Positions 16,820-25,852 are shown, counted from the stretch's first letter. The stretch is 62,375 nt of DNA from Rhizosphaericola sp047606825 (GCA_047606825.1 JASGDY010000059.1:1-62375); one strand, 5' to 3'. Notes: generated by a model not told the origin, from the sequence alone. Translations and numbers: made by a program.

Positions 16820-17803
16820 ATGACTTTCAATTCAGACAGATACCATGAAATACCCTATCGCCGTTGTGGCAAAAGCGGTTTGCTACTGCCCGCCATTTCT
16901 TTGGGACTGTGGCAAAACTTTGGCGACGTGGATTGCTACGAGGTTTTCAGCAAGACGATAACCACGGCTTTTAACCGTGGCATTACCCATCTTGACCTAG
17001 CCAACAACTATGGACCGCCTCCGGGTACCGCAGAACAGAACTTTGGTAAAATACTGAAACAATATTTCCAGGGACACCGCGACGAACTCGTCATCTCCAC
17101 CAAGGCTGGCTATACGATGTGGGAAGGGCCTTACGGCGACTGGGGCAGCAAGAAATACCTCGTATCCAGCCTCGACCAAAGCCTGAAAAGGATGGGGCTC
17201 GACTATGTGGACATCTTCTACCATCACCGCCCCGACCCCGAAACGCCGTTGGAAGAGACGATGCGCACACTGGACCTGGTTGTCCGCCAAGGAAAAGCCT
17301 TGTACGTCGGCGTCTCCAACTACCCACCCGAAAAAGCGGCACAGGCTTTTGACATTTTGCGTGACCTTGGCACGCCGTGCATCATCCACCAACCGAAATA
17401 TTCGATGCTCGTCCGCACACCGGAAGAAGGCTTGCTGGACGTTTTGGCGCAATATGGCGTAGGCTGTATCGCGTTTTCGCCTTTGGCGCAGGGCTTGCTG
17501 ACCAACAAATACCTGAAAGGCATCCCCGAAGATTCGCGTGCCGCCAGGGATTTCTCGCTCAAGCAGAACACGATAACGCATGAGGTCATGGTCAAGGTAC
17601 AGGCACTCAACAGTATTGCGGAAAGCCGTGGCCAGTCGCTAGCACAGATGGCGATTGCCTGGCTATTGAAAGACGAACGCGTAACGTCGGTGTTGGTCGG
17701 CGCACGCAACGAAGTACAGTTACTGGACTCTCTGAAAAGCCTGGACCACCTGACTTTTTCGCCGTTGGAACTGAGTGAGATTGAAAGGATTTTAGGGAAA
17801 TAG
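16820..17803 (+). CDS. yghZ: Aldo/keto reductase, YghZ (L-glyceraldehyde 3-phosphate reductase) type
   Basis: A 327-residue NADPH-dependent oxidoreductase closely matching E. coli YghZ in pattern, including YRRCGKSGLLLPAISLGLW, LANNYGPPPG, STKAGY and the C-terminal VLVGA. The catalytic tetrad is visible as Asp and Tyr in HLDLANNYG, Lys in STKAGY and His in FYHHRPD. YghZ reduces L-glyceraldehyde 3-phosphate and methylglyoxal. The start at 16820 is chosen because homologues begin just before DRYHEIPYRRCG; an upstream in-frame ATG lies at 16790. It follows arsC by 45 bp but is functionally unrelated. Confidence 0.9.
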   Translation: MTFNSDRYHEIPYRRCGKSGLLLPAISLGLWQNFGDVDCYEVFSKTITTAFNRGITHLDLANNYGPPPGTAEQNFGKILKQYFQGHRDELVISTKAGYTMWEGPYGDWGSKKYLVSSLDQSLKRMGLDYVDIFYHHRPDPETPLEETMRTLDLVVRQGKALYVGVSNYPPEKAAQAFDILRDLGTPCIIHQPKYSMLVRTPEEGLLDVLAQYGVGCIAFSPLAQGLLTNKYLKGIPEDSRAARDFSLKQNTITHEVMVKVQALNSIAESRGQSLAQMAIAWLLKDERVTSVLVGARNEVQLLDSLKSLDHLTFSPLELSEIERILGK

Positions 17804-17818
17804 AGAAGTATTATTTTA

Positions 17819-17882
17819 CTCACGGATGACACGGATTGGCATGGATGAAAAAGTATCTGTGACAATCCGTGCCGTCCGTGAG
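17819..17882. repeat. Inverted repeat between convergent genes
   Basis: Arms 17819-17838 and 17863-17882 (ACGGATNNCACGGATTG type) match at 18 of 20 positions. The element lies between the convergent aldo/keto reductase and NadR-like genes and could act as a terminator on both strands. No strong T-run follows. Confidence 0.55.
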
Positions 17883-17921
17883 CAAAATATATCAGATTTA
17901 TAACGTTGTAGTATGTTTTAC

Positions 17922-18473
17922 CTATTGCTTAGCGTCTTCACTGTTGGAAATAGTTGCATCCAGCACCCTACGCGCTCCCGCAATCCGCTCCTCTCCCACT
18001 CCTGAAACCAACGACCACGGCGTAGACTGGTTTTCCAATAGATTTTTGTAAATATGGAACAGTTCGATGCGCGGTTTTTCGTCAGGATATTCACGGAGCT
18101 CGTCCGCGGTCCAGGGGAGGTCGATATTGGCAAGGAAATAATAGTCGTACTCACGCTGAACAATCTGTTCCAATATGTAGTTGTCACATTTGCCAAAGAC
18201 ATATTCCGACCAGACTTTCATGACATACATGTCTGTATCGATGAAAAGGTATTCTTTGTTTTCGGCGCGTGCTTTCTCTGTATAGCTGTCTTCCAACGCC
18301 AACTGGCCTTTGGCAATAGCGAGCAAATCTTCATATCGGTAATCTTTCCCATTTTCCAAAAGATACTGGCGTGCGTATTCGGGACACCAATAGGTATCGT
18401 AATGCTGCGCAAGTTGCCCGCAGAGCGAACTTTTCCCCGTGCTTTCAGGGCCGATGACGACTATCTTTTTCAA
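17922..18473 (-). CDS. NadR-like P-loop kinase (ribosylnicotinamide kinase domain)
   Basis: A 183-residue ATPase. The Walker A motif GPESTGKSSL is at residues 8-17, and EYARQYLLENG matches the NadR kinase domain. In NadR this domain phosphorylates nicotinamide riboside to NMN. Here it stands alone, without the adenylyltransferase or HTH domains. The start codon is TTG (18471-18473), 8 bp after the stop of the upstream Nudix gene; no in-frame ATG lies between them. The Nudix neighbour may hydrolyse ADP-ribose, which would fit a small NAD-metabolism unit (inference). Confidence 0.8.
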   Translation of the reverse strand: MKKIVVIGPESTGKSSLCGQLAQHYDTYWCPEYARQYLLENGKDYRYEDLLAIAKGQLALEDSYTEKARAENKEYLFIDTDMYVMKVWSEYVFGKCDNYILEQIVQREYDYYFLANIDLPWTADELREYPDEKPRIELFHIYKNLLENQSTPWSLVSGVGEERIAGARRVLDATISNSEDAKQ

Positions 18474-18481
18474 ATAAAATG

Positions 18482-19051
18482 TTATAGTGTGTAGTTAATC
18501 TTATTGAGGTAACGCAATGCGTAAAATATCGTCGTGACGTGCATCGCCTGTATGATGCGTTTTTCGTCCAAAACCTGCATCAGTTCATCAAAACTGAGTT
18601 CCATGATTTCAATCTGCTCGTTGGGGTCGAGGTTCTGTTCCTGTATTTTGTGTCCACCGAGCGCAATGAACATGTGCATCCAGTTGTTGTTCGTCGACGG
18701 ATTGGCAGAAATACGTCCCAGCGAATGCACCGTTTCAAAACTATACCCCGTCTCCTCCAACAGCTCCCGCCGCATGGCATCTTCAAAATTGATGTCTGTC
18801 GCATCCACGCAACCTCCGGGCGTCTCGATGGACACTTCCTTGGCGGCATGACGGTATTGCTTGACCAGCAATATCTTGTTGTCCGTAGTGACGGCAAAGG
18901 CATTGACCCATTCGGGATACTCCATCACATAATAAGGCTCAATGATTTTACCGTCGGCGCGTTCGCACTTGTCCTTTCTGGCCGTCAGCCAAGTATCCTT
19001 AAAAAGATATTCGGAAGAAAGCGTTTTCCATTTCAAATCTTCGTCTTGCAT
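18482..19051 (-). CDS. Nudix hydrolase, ADP-ribose pyrophosphatase-like
   Basis: A 189-residue Nudix enzyme. The Nudix box ends in RRELLEETGYS, preceded by GGCVDATD, one residue longer than the standard spacing. Proteins of this type cleave nucleoside-diphosphate sugars such as ADP-ribose. The start at 19051 (MQDEDLKW) is chosen; nine extra upstream codons are possible but lie in a T-rich leader. That leader (TTTACTTTT repeats, 19052-19085) resembles those at 10216 and 50356. It is followed 8 bp later by the NadR-like kinase. Confidence 0.88.
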   Translation of the reverse strand: MQDEDLKWKTLSSEYLFKDTWLTARKDKCERADGKIIEPYYVMEYPEWVNAFAVTTDNKILLVKQYRHAAKEVSIETPGGCVDATDINFEDAMRRELLEETGYSFETVHSLGRISANPSTNNNWMHMFIALGGHKIQEQNLDPNEQIEIMELSFDELMQVLDEKRIIQAMHVTTIFYALRYLNKINYTL

Positions 19052-19208
19052 ATTATAAATTAAAAAGTAAAAAGACAAAAGTAAAGAACGTTGCCGATTA
19101 CGATAGCATTAGAAACAGCCTAAGTTTTTCCACTGGGATGTTTTTGTTCTGTAAGCCTTTCCATTCTCCATTCCCAACATTCCGCTCTCAACTAAAAAAA
19201 TCCTTTTT

Positions 19209-19216
19209 TACATTTG
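19209..19216 (+). promoter_or_regulatory. Putative -7 box of the M42 peptidase gene
   Basis: TACATTTG matches TAnnTTTG and ends 19 bp before the start codon at 19236. A -33 element is not evident. Confidence 0.35.
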
Positions 19217-19235
19217 CCCAATAAATACATTTTTC

Positions 19236-20360
19236 ATGGCAAAAGAGAAAAAGAAAGTTCCCAAAAAGGAAAAAGGAATCATCACGGAACAGTCGTTTAG
19301 TTTTTTGAAAGATTATATCAACACGGCATCGCCTACGGGATTTGAAAGTTCCGGCCAGCAGAAATGGCTGGACTATATCCGTCCTTATATTGACAAACAT
19401 ATCGTGGACCCTTACGGTTCGGTTGCGGCGATTGTCAATCCAGACGAGGCTTTCAAGGTCGTCATCGAAGCACACGCCGACGAGATTAGCTGGTTTGTCA
19501 ACTATATCACGGATTCAGGATTGATATACCTGAAACGCAACGGCGGCTCCGACCATCAGATTGCACCTGCGATGCGCGTGTGGATTCACGGCAAAAAAGG
19601 CTTGGTAAAAGCCGTGTTTGGATGGCCGGCGATACACACGCGTCTGAGTGCCGGACCGGGGAAAGAACCGCAACCGGCGGTGGACAACATATTCCTGGAT
19701 TGTGGGGCAAGAAGCAAAAAAGAAGTGGAGGAACTGGGTATCCATGTCGGTGCCGTTGTCACTTACCAAGACGGTTTTGACGAACTCGCCAACGACAACT
19801 GGATTGGCAGAGCCTTTGACAACCGCATCGGCGGTTTCATCATTGCGGAAGTTGCCCGCTTGTTGAAAGAAAACAAGAAAAAATTGCCTTTTGCACTCTA
19901 CATCGTCAACGCAGTACAGGAAGAAATCGGTCTGCGTGGTGCCGAAATGATGGCGCGACGCATACAACCGGACGTTGCCATCGTCACGGACGTAACGCAT
20001 GACACGCAGACTCCGTTCATCAACAAAAACATCGAAGGCGACGTTACCTGTGGCAAAGGTCCAGCATTGGCTTACGCACCTGCTATCCAAGTCAAGCTCC
20101 TGCATTTTATCGAAAAGATTGCGGAAAAAGAAAAAATCCCTTACCAGATGCGCGCACTGAGCAGAAGCACCGGAACGGATACCGACAGTTTCGCTTATTC
20201 CAATGACGGATGCCCGTCGGTATTGATTTCCATGCCGCTACGCTACATGCACACGACCGTGGAGATGATACACAAGGACGACGTGGAAAATACCATCCGG
20301 CTTATCTACCATAGCCTGCTGCAACTCAGCCCTGATACGGATTTGCAGTATTTCAAATAA
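19236..20360 (+). CDS. M42 family metallopeptidase
   Basis: A 374-residue dinuclear zinc aminopeptidase/glutamyl-aminopeptidase-like enzyme. Family landmarks are present: AHADEISWFV (first His ligand), AFDNRIGGF (bridging Asp), NAVQEEIGLRGA (catalytic and ligand Glu), TDVTHDTQTP (Asp ligand) and PLRYMHTTVE (last His). The lysine-rich N-terminus (MAKEKKKVPKKEKG) is an extension without a signal peptide, so it is cytoplasmic. It is a single transcription unit convergent with parC. Confidence 0.93.
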   Translation: MAKEKKKVPKKEKGIITEQSFSFLKDYINTASPTGFESSGQQKWLDYIRPYIDKHIVDPYGSVAAIVNPDEAFKVVIEAHADEISWFVNYITDSGLIYLKRNGGSDHQIAPAMRVWIHGKKGLVKAVFGWPAIHTRLSAGPGKEPQPAVDNIFLDCGARSKKEVEELGIHVGAVVTYQDGFDELANDNWIGRAFDNRIGGFIIAEVARLLKENKKKLPFALYIVNAVQEEIGLRGAEMMARRIQPDVAIVTDVTHDTQTPFINKNIEGDVTCGKGPALAYAPAIQVKLLHFIEKIAEKEKIPYQMRALSRSTGTDTDSFAYSNDGCPSVLISMPLRYMHTTVEMIHKDDVENTIRLIYHSLLQLSPDTDLQYFK

Positions 20361-20495
20361 AGACGGGAAGGCGGGAGGCCGAAAGTCCTTCACCGGCGAA
20401 ACCTGTGCCGCCTGCAAAGTCCATCCTACGGCCGGAGACTTGTGCGGAGAAGATAAGAAATCGAGCTGTTGAGAAGTGCAAATAAAAGTATATGG

Positions 20496-20524
20496 AAACG
20501 GGCGAATTGTATGTTCGCCCGTTT
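20496..20524. terminator. Bidirectional terminator between the M42 peptidase gene and parC
   Basis: Perfect 11-bp stem AAACGGGCGAA / TTCGCCCGTTT with a 7-nt loop, flanked by A and T runs. It lies between the convergent genes ending at 20360 and 20556. Confidence 0.85.
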
Positions 20525-20555
20525 TAATTTGTGACTTTTTCCTTTTGACTTACAT

Positions 20556-23072
20556 CTACGCATCAAACAAACTCGGTTGCCCGTTTTCGTCGGAAGGTTT
20601 CTGCCATTCCATTTCGGCGGACTTGGTGTATTCCATAAGCTTGGTACCGATGGCTTTCCAACCTGTGATATCCACCATCTTGCCGATTTTGAAACGGACG
20701 GTGCGTACTTGCTTGCCCGTGCCGCCTTGGACAATCAATATCGGGTCCTCAATCGTCGTAACCGCGTACAATACATTGCCGACACCTTCCTTGATGAAGG
20801 TAAACTTGCTGTGCATCGTCGATGTCTCAATATGGAAACGCTTGACGTTGAAGATGTTTTTGTCTTTGTCAAGATAAACCGCCGTGATGGTTTTTTCGGA
20901 GTTGAACTGCTCTACCAGCATGACTTTTTCAGGGTCGAAACGCTGCGTAAGTTCGGTGTCGGTGATTTCGTAGCTGCCGTCGCGATAGACGACGATGAGG
21001 TTTTCATTTTCAAAAGAGCCGAGGTATTGCCCTTTTTCTTCGGTATTGAGCCTGCCAAGTTTGTCGTCGTACCAGTATTTGCGGCGTTCCAATGTACTTT
21101 TGCCTTTTTCCTTGAACTTGACGTTCTTAACGGCATATTTGGTAACTTGGTTGCCCATGCTGCCACGTCCTTTGATGTCCAACGTTTCAAAAAAGAAATC
21201 CAGATCCTTGTTGCGCGCATTGGAGTTGGGACTCAGCAACACCCTTACAACCTCAGCCTCTCCGTTGGGATTGGCAGAGAAATACAAGATTTTGGACTTG
21301 TCCGTACCTTTGGTGAGGTCGTATTCTTTGTCACGCGTGACGGCGGTAACGTTGAAACGCTTAGCGTAGCTGACACCCGTTTTTCCGTCAACATATACCA
21401 TGTTGTACGTGGTGCGGTCGTCGGACTTGATGAACACGGCGGCATGGATGATGTCCTTGCCGATAAAGACTTTGTCCGCGACTTTCACGATTTTCATAAT
21501 ACCGCGTTTGGTAAATACGATGATGTCGTCGAGGTCGGAACATTCACACAGCAGTTCATCTTTTTTGAGTGAAGTACCGATAAAACCTTCGTCACGGTTG
21601 ACGTACAGCTTGGTATTGGCAATCACGACCTGACGGGCTTCCACCTTGTCGAAAGTCTTGATTTCGGTCATACGTTCACGACCTTTGCCGTATTTCTTTT
21701 TCAGGTTTTCAAAATACTTGACCGCAAAATCGGTCAGGTGCTCCAGGTCGTATTGGACAGACTCGATTTCCGCTTCGGTCGCTTTTATCTGCTCGTTGAG
21801 TTCGTTGATGTCCAATCGATAGATGCGCCGAACGGGTTTCTCCGTCAGTTTGAGAATGTCTTCGCGTTCGATAGGACGTTTCAGTTTGGCTTTGAAAGGA
21901 TTGAAAGCCTTGTCAATCGCCTCGATGACGTTGTCCCAGGTTTCGTGCTTTTTTTCCAGTTCCTTGTATATTTTTTCCTCGAAAAATATTTTTTCCAAAG
22001 AAGTGTAGTGCCACTTGTTTTCCAGTTCCGCCAACTTAATTTGGAGTTCCTTCTGGAGTAAGCTTTTGGTATGCTCGGCAGAAACGCGCAAGAGGTGACT
22101 GACCGATTCGAAATGCGGCTTCTGGTCGATAATCACGCAGGCATTGGGCGAAATACTCACCTCGCAGTCCGTAAAAGCATACAGCGCATCAATCGTGATG
22201 TCGGGCGAGATGCCCGCCGCGAGTTCCACGTATATAGCGACGTTGGCGGCCGTCTCGTCCGTTACTTTTTTGATTTTTATCTTGCCTTGGTCATTGGCTT
22301 TGATGATGGAATCCTTCAAGGTGGAAGTCGTCACACCGTAAGGCACACTTTTGATGACCAGCGTTTTTTTGTCCACTTCCTCTATGTCGGCGCGCACTTT
22401 GACTTTGCCGCCGCGCTTGCCGTCGTTGTATTCCGAAACATCGACCCTACCGCCCGTCTGGAAATCGGGAAACAGTTCAAAACTCCTGCCGCGCAAGGCT
22501 TTGATGCTTGCGTCGCAAAGTTCGATAAAATTGTGCGGCAATATCTTGGTCGAAAGCCCGACCGCAATACCTTCCGCGCCCTGCGCCAACAACAGCGGAA
22601 ACTTCATAGGCAGCGTCACGGGTTCGTTTTTACGGCCGTCGTAGCTCAACTGCCATTCCGTCGTCTTGTTGTTGAACGCCACTTCCAACGCAAATTTGGA
22701 CAGGCGTGCCTCGATATACCTTGCCGCCGCAGCGTCGTCGCCCGTGCGCACGTCGCCCCAGTTGCCCTGTGTCTCAACCAGCAAATCCTTCTGTCCCATA
22801 TTGACCAGGGCGTCTCCGATGGATGCATCGCCGTGCGGATGGTACTGCATCGACTGCCCGATGATATTGGCGACTTTGTTGAAACGTCCGTCGTCCATCT
22901 CCTTCATCGCGTGGAGGATACGCCGCTGCACGGGTTTTAGGCCGTCCTCTATCGCCGGGACGGCACGTTCCAATATCACGTAGGACGCATAGTCCAAAAA
23001 CCAACTTTTGTATTGACCCTGCACGCCCGTCTCCACGGACAGGTCGATTTCACGTTTTTCTTCTTTAGCCAT
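20556..23072 (-). CDS. parC: DNA topoisomerase IV subunit A
   Basis: An 838-residue type IIA topoisomerase breakage-reunion subunit that decatenates daughter chromosomes with ParE. The quinolone-site region YHPHGDASIGDAL precedes the catalytic tyrosine in AAARYIEARL (Tyr119). The C-terminal beta-pinwheel is present without a recognisable GyrA-box, which supports ParC over GyrA. In this phylum parC usually sits next to parE. Here the two are about 3 kb apart, separated by six small genes on the same strand. Confidence 0.92.
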   Translation of the reverse strand: MAKEEKREIDLSVETGVQGQYKSWFLDYASYVILERAVPAIEDGLKPVQRRILHAMKEMDDGRFNKVANIIGQSMQYHPHGDASIGDALVNMGQKDLLVETQGNWGDVRTGDDAAAARYIEARLSKFALEVAFNNKTTEWQLSYDGRKNEPVTLPMKFPLLLAQGAEGIAVGLSTKILPHNFIELCDASIKALRGRSFELFPDFQTGGRVDVSEYNDGKRGGKVKVRADIEEVDKKTLVIKSVPYGVTTSTLKDSIIKANDQGKIKIKKVTDETAANVAIYVELAAGISPDITIDALYAFTDCEVSISPNACVIIDQKPHFESVSHLLRVSAEHTKSLLQKELQIKLAELENKWHYTSLEKIFFEEKIYKELEKKHETWDNVIEAIDKAFNPFKAKLKRPIEREDILKLTEKPVRRIYRLDINELNEQIKATEAEIESVQYDLEHLTDFAVKYFENLKKKYGKGRERMTEIKTFDKVEARQVVIANTKLYVNRDEGFIGTSLKKDELLCECSDLDDIIVFTKRGIMKIVKVADKVFIGKDIIHAAVFIKSDDRTTYNMVYVDGKTGVSYAKRFNVTAVTRDKEYDLTKGTDKSKILYFSANPNGEAEVVRVLLSPNSNARNKDLDFFFETLDIKGRGSMGNQVTKYAVKNVKFKEKGKSTLERRKYWYDDKLGRLNTEEKGQYLGSFENENLIVVYRDGSYEITDTELTQRFDPEKVMLVEQFNSEKTITAVYLDKDKNIFNVKRFHIETSTMHSKFTFIKEGVGNVLYAVTTIEDPILIVQGGTGKQVRTVRFKIGKMVDITGWKAIGTKLMEYTKSAEMEWQKPSDENGQPSLFDA

Positions 23073-23129
23073 TTATTTAAATAAGTAAAAAAATTAAATT
23101 AAAAAAATGTGGATGCTATAAATTCCAAA

Positions 23130-23402
23130 CTACAACGGTAGATGAAAATTATGGAACAAATCCCAAACTACGAACATAGCCACCGCCGCAACCACCAAAA
23201 CAAACCAGCCCAATACGTTGCGCCGATTCAATACGACGGCGACAAATGCCATCAACAACGACAAAACAAACAGATACACAATGACACTTATTGCCTTTTC
23301 CAAAAGCGCGCTAAACGCCAAAACAATATACAGCAATGTGCAGACCAATGCAGCAATGCTTAATGTTTTCGAGCGTTTTCGTATTTTGTTTTGTTGTTCT
23401 AT
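23130..23402 (-). CDS. Small membrane protein, downstream copy of a tandem duplicate, ATA start
   Basis: A 90-codon frame with two or three hydrophobic segments ending in NRRNVLGWFVLVV..VWDLFHNF. It is a paralogue of the next gene upstream (23445-23711): the N-terminus EQQNKIRK.SK.LSIAALV and the motif LNRRN.LGWF are shared, and so is the DNA. At the position of the paralogue's ATG this copy has ATA (23400-23402), and an in-frame TAA lies just before. The nearest conventional start is TTG at 23348, which would remove the N-terminal 18 residues. Function unknown. Confidence 0.6.
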   Translation of the reverse strand: MEQQNKIRKRSKTLSIAALVCTLLYIVLAFSALLEKAISVIVYLFVLSLLMAFVAVVLNRRNVLGWFVLVVAAVAMFVVWDLFHNFHLPL

Positions 23403-23444
23403 TTTTTAAAAATTAAAAAATAACAAATCGGCAATAACCAACAG

Positions 23445-23711
23445 CTATGGAAAATCCTTGAAAAAATACCAAAGCACAAACATAACGATTGCCGTCACTA
23501 TAAAAATAAACCACCCCAATCCATTGCGTCGATTCAAAATCACTGAGGTCAACGACATCAACAACGACAAAAGGAGCATTATAACGACAACAAATACCAC
23601 TATTGAAGGTAAAGTAAACGTAAATGGCAACAGAAAATACAGCAATGTGCTAATCAATGCCGCAATGCTCAATGCCCGCGAGGTTTTACGTATTTTGTTT
23701 TGTTGTTCCAT
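23445..23711 (-). CDS. Small membrane protein, upstream copy of a tandem duplicate
   Basis: An 88-residue protein starting MEQQNKIRK, with a hydrophobic stretch (LISTLLYFLLPFTF), a second (VVVFVVVIMLLLSLLM region) and a third near the C-terminus after NRRNGLGWF. It starts 2 bp after the VOC gene stop, so it is probably co-transcribed. I do not recognise the family. The neighbouring copy at 23130-23402 is a tandem duplicate with about 315 bp periodicity. Confidence 0.7.
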   Translation of the reverse strand: MEQQNKIRKTSRALSIAALISTLLYFLLPFTFTLPSIVVFVVVIMLLLSLLMSLTSVILNRRNGLGWFIFIVTAIVMFVLWYFFKDFP

Positions 23712-23713
23712 TC

Positions 23714-24106
23714 TCAATTATTTTCATAAAGTTCCAACGGTTGTCCGTTCGGGTCGTAGAAAAACGTGAACTTTTTCCCGGTATATTCATCCACGCGCAC
23801 GTCCTGCACGTCCACGTTTTTACTGCGTAAAAAATCTATTGACTTTTCCACGTCGGCAACGGCAAAAGCCAAATGCCGCAGGCCTTTCGCTTCCGGTTGG
23901 CTCGCGCGTTCCCTGTATTCCGGAAAGGAAAACAGCTCTATCTGGTATTGGCCTTTTATCGCCAGGTCGAGTTTGTACGACTGCCTTTCGGAACGATAGA
24001 CTTCCCTGATGATTTCAAAGCCCAGTATTTCCGTATAAAAAGCTTTGCTTTTGGCATAGTCGTCGGTGATAATCGCGACGTGGTGTATGGATTGGATGTC
24101 TAACAA
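23714..24106 (-). CDS. VOC family (glyoxalase-like) protein
   Basis: A 130-residue vicinal-oxygen-chelate domain protein. The paired beta-alpha-beta-beta-beta modules start with IHHVAIITDDYAKSKAFYTEILGF and LRHLAFAVADVEKSIDFL. The metal-ligand pattern H.../E...H.../E is present (HHVAI, QIELFSF, RHLAF, QPLELYE). It resembles the YaeR/lactoylglutathione-lyase-like group; the substrate is not predictable. It heads a unit with the two small membrane proteins. Confidence 0.85.
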   Translation of the reverse strand: MLDIQSIHHVAIITDDYAKSKAFYTEILGFEIIREVYRSERQSYKLDLAIKGQYQIELFSFPEYRERASQPEAKGLRHLAFAVADVEKSIDFLRSKNVDVQDVRVDEYTGKKFTFFYDPNGQPLELYENN

Positions 24107-24166
24107 AGAGTGAGATTGTATGAAGTAATAAATAATGTCTTTACAGAATAGCTATATATTTTTTAT

Positions 24167-24571
24167 TCATTTAATCAATTCCAAAAACTCATCTATGGAA
24201 CAATAGGACACTTTAGGAAATCTAACTGTTTTCAATATCGAAAAATGACTGTCTTGCGTAACAATGTTATCAGCTTGTCCGGTAATGGCACAATCTACAT
24301 ATTTATTATCGTCTGTGTCTTGTTCAATCAGATTCCATTGATACCATGTATCGATATATATAACATTGGGTAACTCTCGCAACAAAGACAAAAACGCCGT
24401 GGACGTTACAATTCCATACTTCAATTGTATCACTTCTTCATATTCCAAAAGAATATCATTAGTAACACAAATACTAAATCTCCCAGTTACAAAATCCTTA
24501 TATATTTTGTGATAGGGAGACCTTGAAGTTAAGCACATTACCCAAATATTACAATCAACAACCACTTTCAT
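24167..24571 (-). CDS. PIN-domain toxin
   Basis: A 134-residue PIN-fold RNase of the 'PIN family toxin component' group. Acidic residues typical of the active site appear in VVDCNIWV (Asp6), EYEEVI, and DDNKYVDCA (Asp pair), followed by VTQDSHF. Such toxins cleave RNA and are held inactive by a partner. The upstream 70-residue gene ends 3 bp before it and is the likely antitoxin. The pair is AT-rich compared with the flanking topoisomerase genes, which suggests horizontal acquisition. Confidence 0.85.
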   Translation of the reverse strand: MKVVVDCNIWVMCLTSRSPYHKIYKDFVTGRFSICVTNDILLEYEEVIQLKYGIVTSTAFLSLLRELPNVIYIDTWYQWNLIEQDTDDNKYVDCAITGQADNIVTQDSHFSILKTVRFPKVSYCSIDEFLELIK

Positions 24572-24574
24572 ACA

Positions 24575-24787
24575 CTACGCCGATTTTCTAAAATGCGCAT
24601 TCTTCCATTCTTCAAAAATACTGTTCACGTCATAACCTTTAGCATCAAAGGATTTGTCCGCTTCACGCACAACTTTATCTGCCAGATAAGAAACCAACAA
24701 AGACTTGAGTTCTTTTAAATCCTCCTCTGATTGCTGATTGGTAAACAATTTCAGTATTTCCAACTGCGTATTATTTAATCCTGTCAT
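24575..24787 (-). CDS. Antitoxin partner of the PIN toxin
   Basis: A 70-residue, mostly helical, acidic/basic protein (LKELKSLLVSYLADKVVREADK ... WKNAHFRKSA). The pattern resembles the short antitoxins paired with PIN toxins in Bacteroidota, in which the C-terminal tail wraps the toxin. It precedes the toxin by 3 bp. No classical DNA-binding motif is seen, so autoregulation is uncertain. Confidence 0.75.
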   Translation of the reverse strand: MTGLNNTQLEILKLFTNQQSEEDLKELKSLLVSYLADKVVREADKSFDAKGYDVNSIFEEWKNAHFRKSA

Positions 24788-24844
24788 AATGATACATTTT
24801 TGTTATTGCAAATTAAACTTTTTCCGGTTGAGTGCTATTGTCAA

Positions 24845-25687
24845 TTATTCATTAATTACGTCCATCTCCACAAACAACGCTCCTTTCGTGTCTTTCAGCA
24901 CGATGTCCTTCCATCCTTTTTCCCAATTTCCCTCACACAAAATCCTTCCGGCAGCGACCAGTTCGCGGATACGCCAGACGAGGAACGCGTCGCCGGTTTT
25001 GACTTTCAGTTTGGGCAAGAGATTGCCCAATAGTCTCGGCAGCTTGACAGACTTGTCGCCGAGTGCATCCAATAGCTCCTTGTCAAAAAACGTTTCGTCC
25101 TTGGAAACCAGTTTCTTCCCTCCTTCCAGTACGCGGACAACCGCGTTTTCGTCGCAGAGCTTCTTCCATTCGTCGGGGTCCACTTCAAACTCGCTCAACG
25201 TGATGGGACGGCAGAGTTTTTTGGCTTTTTTAAATTCCTTGGGTTGGATTTCCGCCAAGTATTTTGGATAGAAAATGCCGCCGTCGGCATTGATGAACGG
25301 AAGATTGTTGAGGTACAACACGTAAATGCGTCCTTCGTATTGCGCCAGTTGTTGCAACAGCCAATAATAGCCGCTGACATCATGCGGATTCTGTCCCATC
25401 CATATCCAAACGACCTCTTCCGCGTTTTCGTCCAACATTTTTTTGAGGTTGTGGACGGTCATCTTGTCGTCCACAATGTCCAGTTGGTCCGTGTACGGCG
25501 AAAGTTCCAATACCTTTTGCCACCAGGCTTTGCGGACCTGGAAACCTTCCGGCTCGTAAATATTTTGTATCGGGCCGGATGCAAAGTCGTCCTTTACGAC
25601 CAGGATTTCGCCCTGCATCGTGTCGTCCACTTCAAAACTTTTTTGCAGGACTTCCGCGCCCGACGGTTCAAAAACGATGTGAACCAT
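24845..25687 (-). CDS. DUF1835 domain protein
   Basis: A 280-residue cytoplasmic protein beginning VHIVFEPSGAEVLQKSF and containing ILVVKDDFASGPI and VWIWMGQNPHDVSGYYWLL, the hallmarks of DUF1835; the C-terminal third corresponds to its usual companion DUF3658. No function is established. It stands alone on the minus strand between parE and the PIN pair. Confidence 0.85.
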   Translation of the reverse strand: MVHIVFEPSGAEVLQKSFEVDDTMQGEILVVKDDFASGPIQNIYEPEGFQVRKAWWQKVLELSPYTDQLDIVDDKMTVHNLKKMLDENAEEVVWIWMGQNPHDVSGYYWLLQQLAQYEGRIYVLYLNNLPFINADGGIFYPKYLAEIQPKEFKKAKKLCRPITLSEFEVDPDEWKKLCDENAVVRVLEGGKKLVSKDETFFDKELLDALGDKSVKLPRLLGNLLPKLKVKTGDAFLVWRIRELVAAGRILCEGNWEKGWKDIVLKDTKGALFVEMDVINE

Positions 25688-25773
25688 AGTAATGTATGAT
25701 TTAAGATTTTTGATTTATGTTTAGGGGCTATTGGCTGTTAGCCATTAGCTTTCAACCTTATGTTTAAAACTAT

Positions 25774-25794
25774 CTTATCACAAATTGTGATAAG
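25774..25794. promoter_or_regulatory. Perfect palindrome CTTATCACAA-A-TTGTGATAAG
   Basis: A 21-nt palindrome with 10-bp arms lies 87 bp upstream of the DUF1835 start. Its TCACAAATTGTGA core resembles dimeric regulator sites of the Crp/Fnr class, and a Crp/Fnr protein is encoded at 36814. It has no T-run, so it is less likely to be a terminator. The link to that regulator is speculative. A looser version (AATCAC..GTGATT) is at about 56390-56413. Confidence 0.4.
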
Positions 25795-25852
25795 CACTTA
25801 ATACTTCGCGAAGAATAAATTAGTGCCTCAACAGAAAAAGAACAGACTTGCA

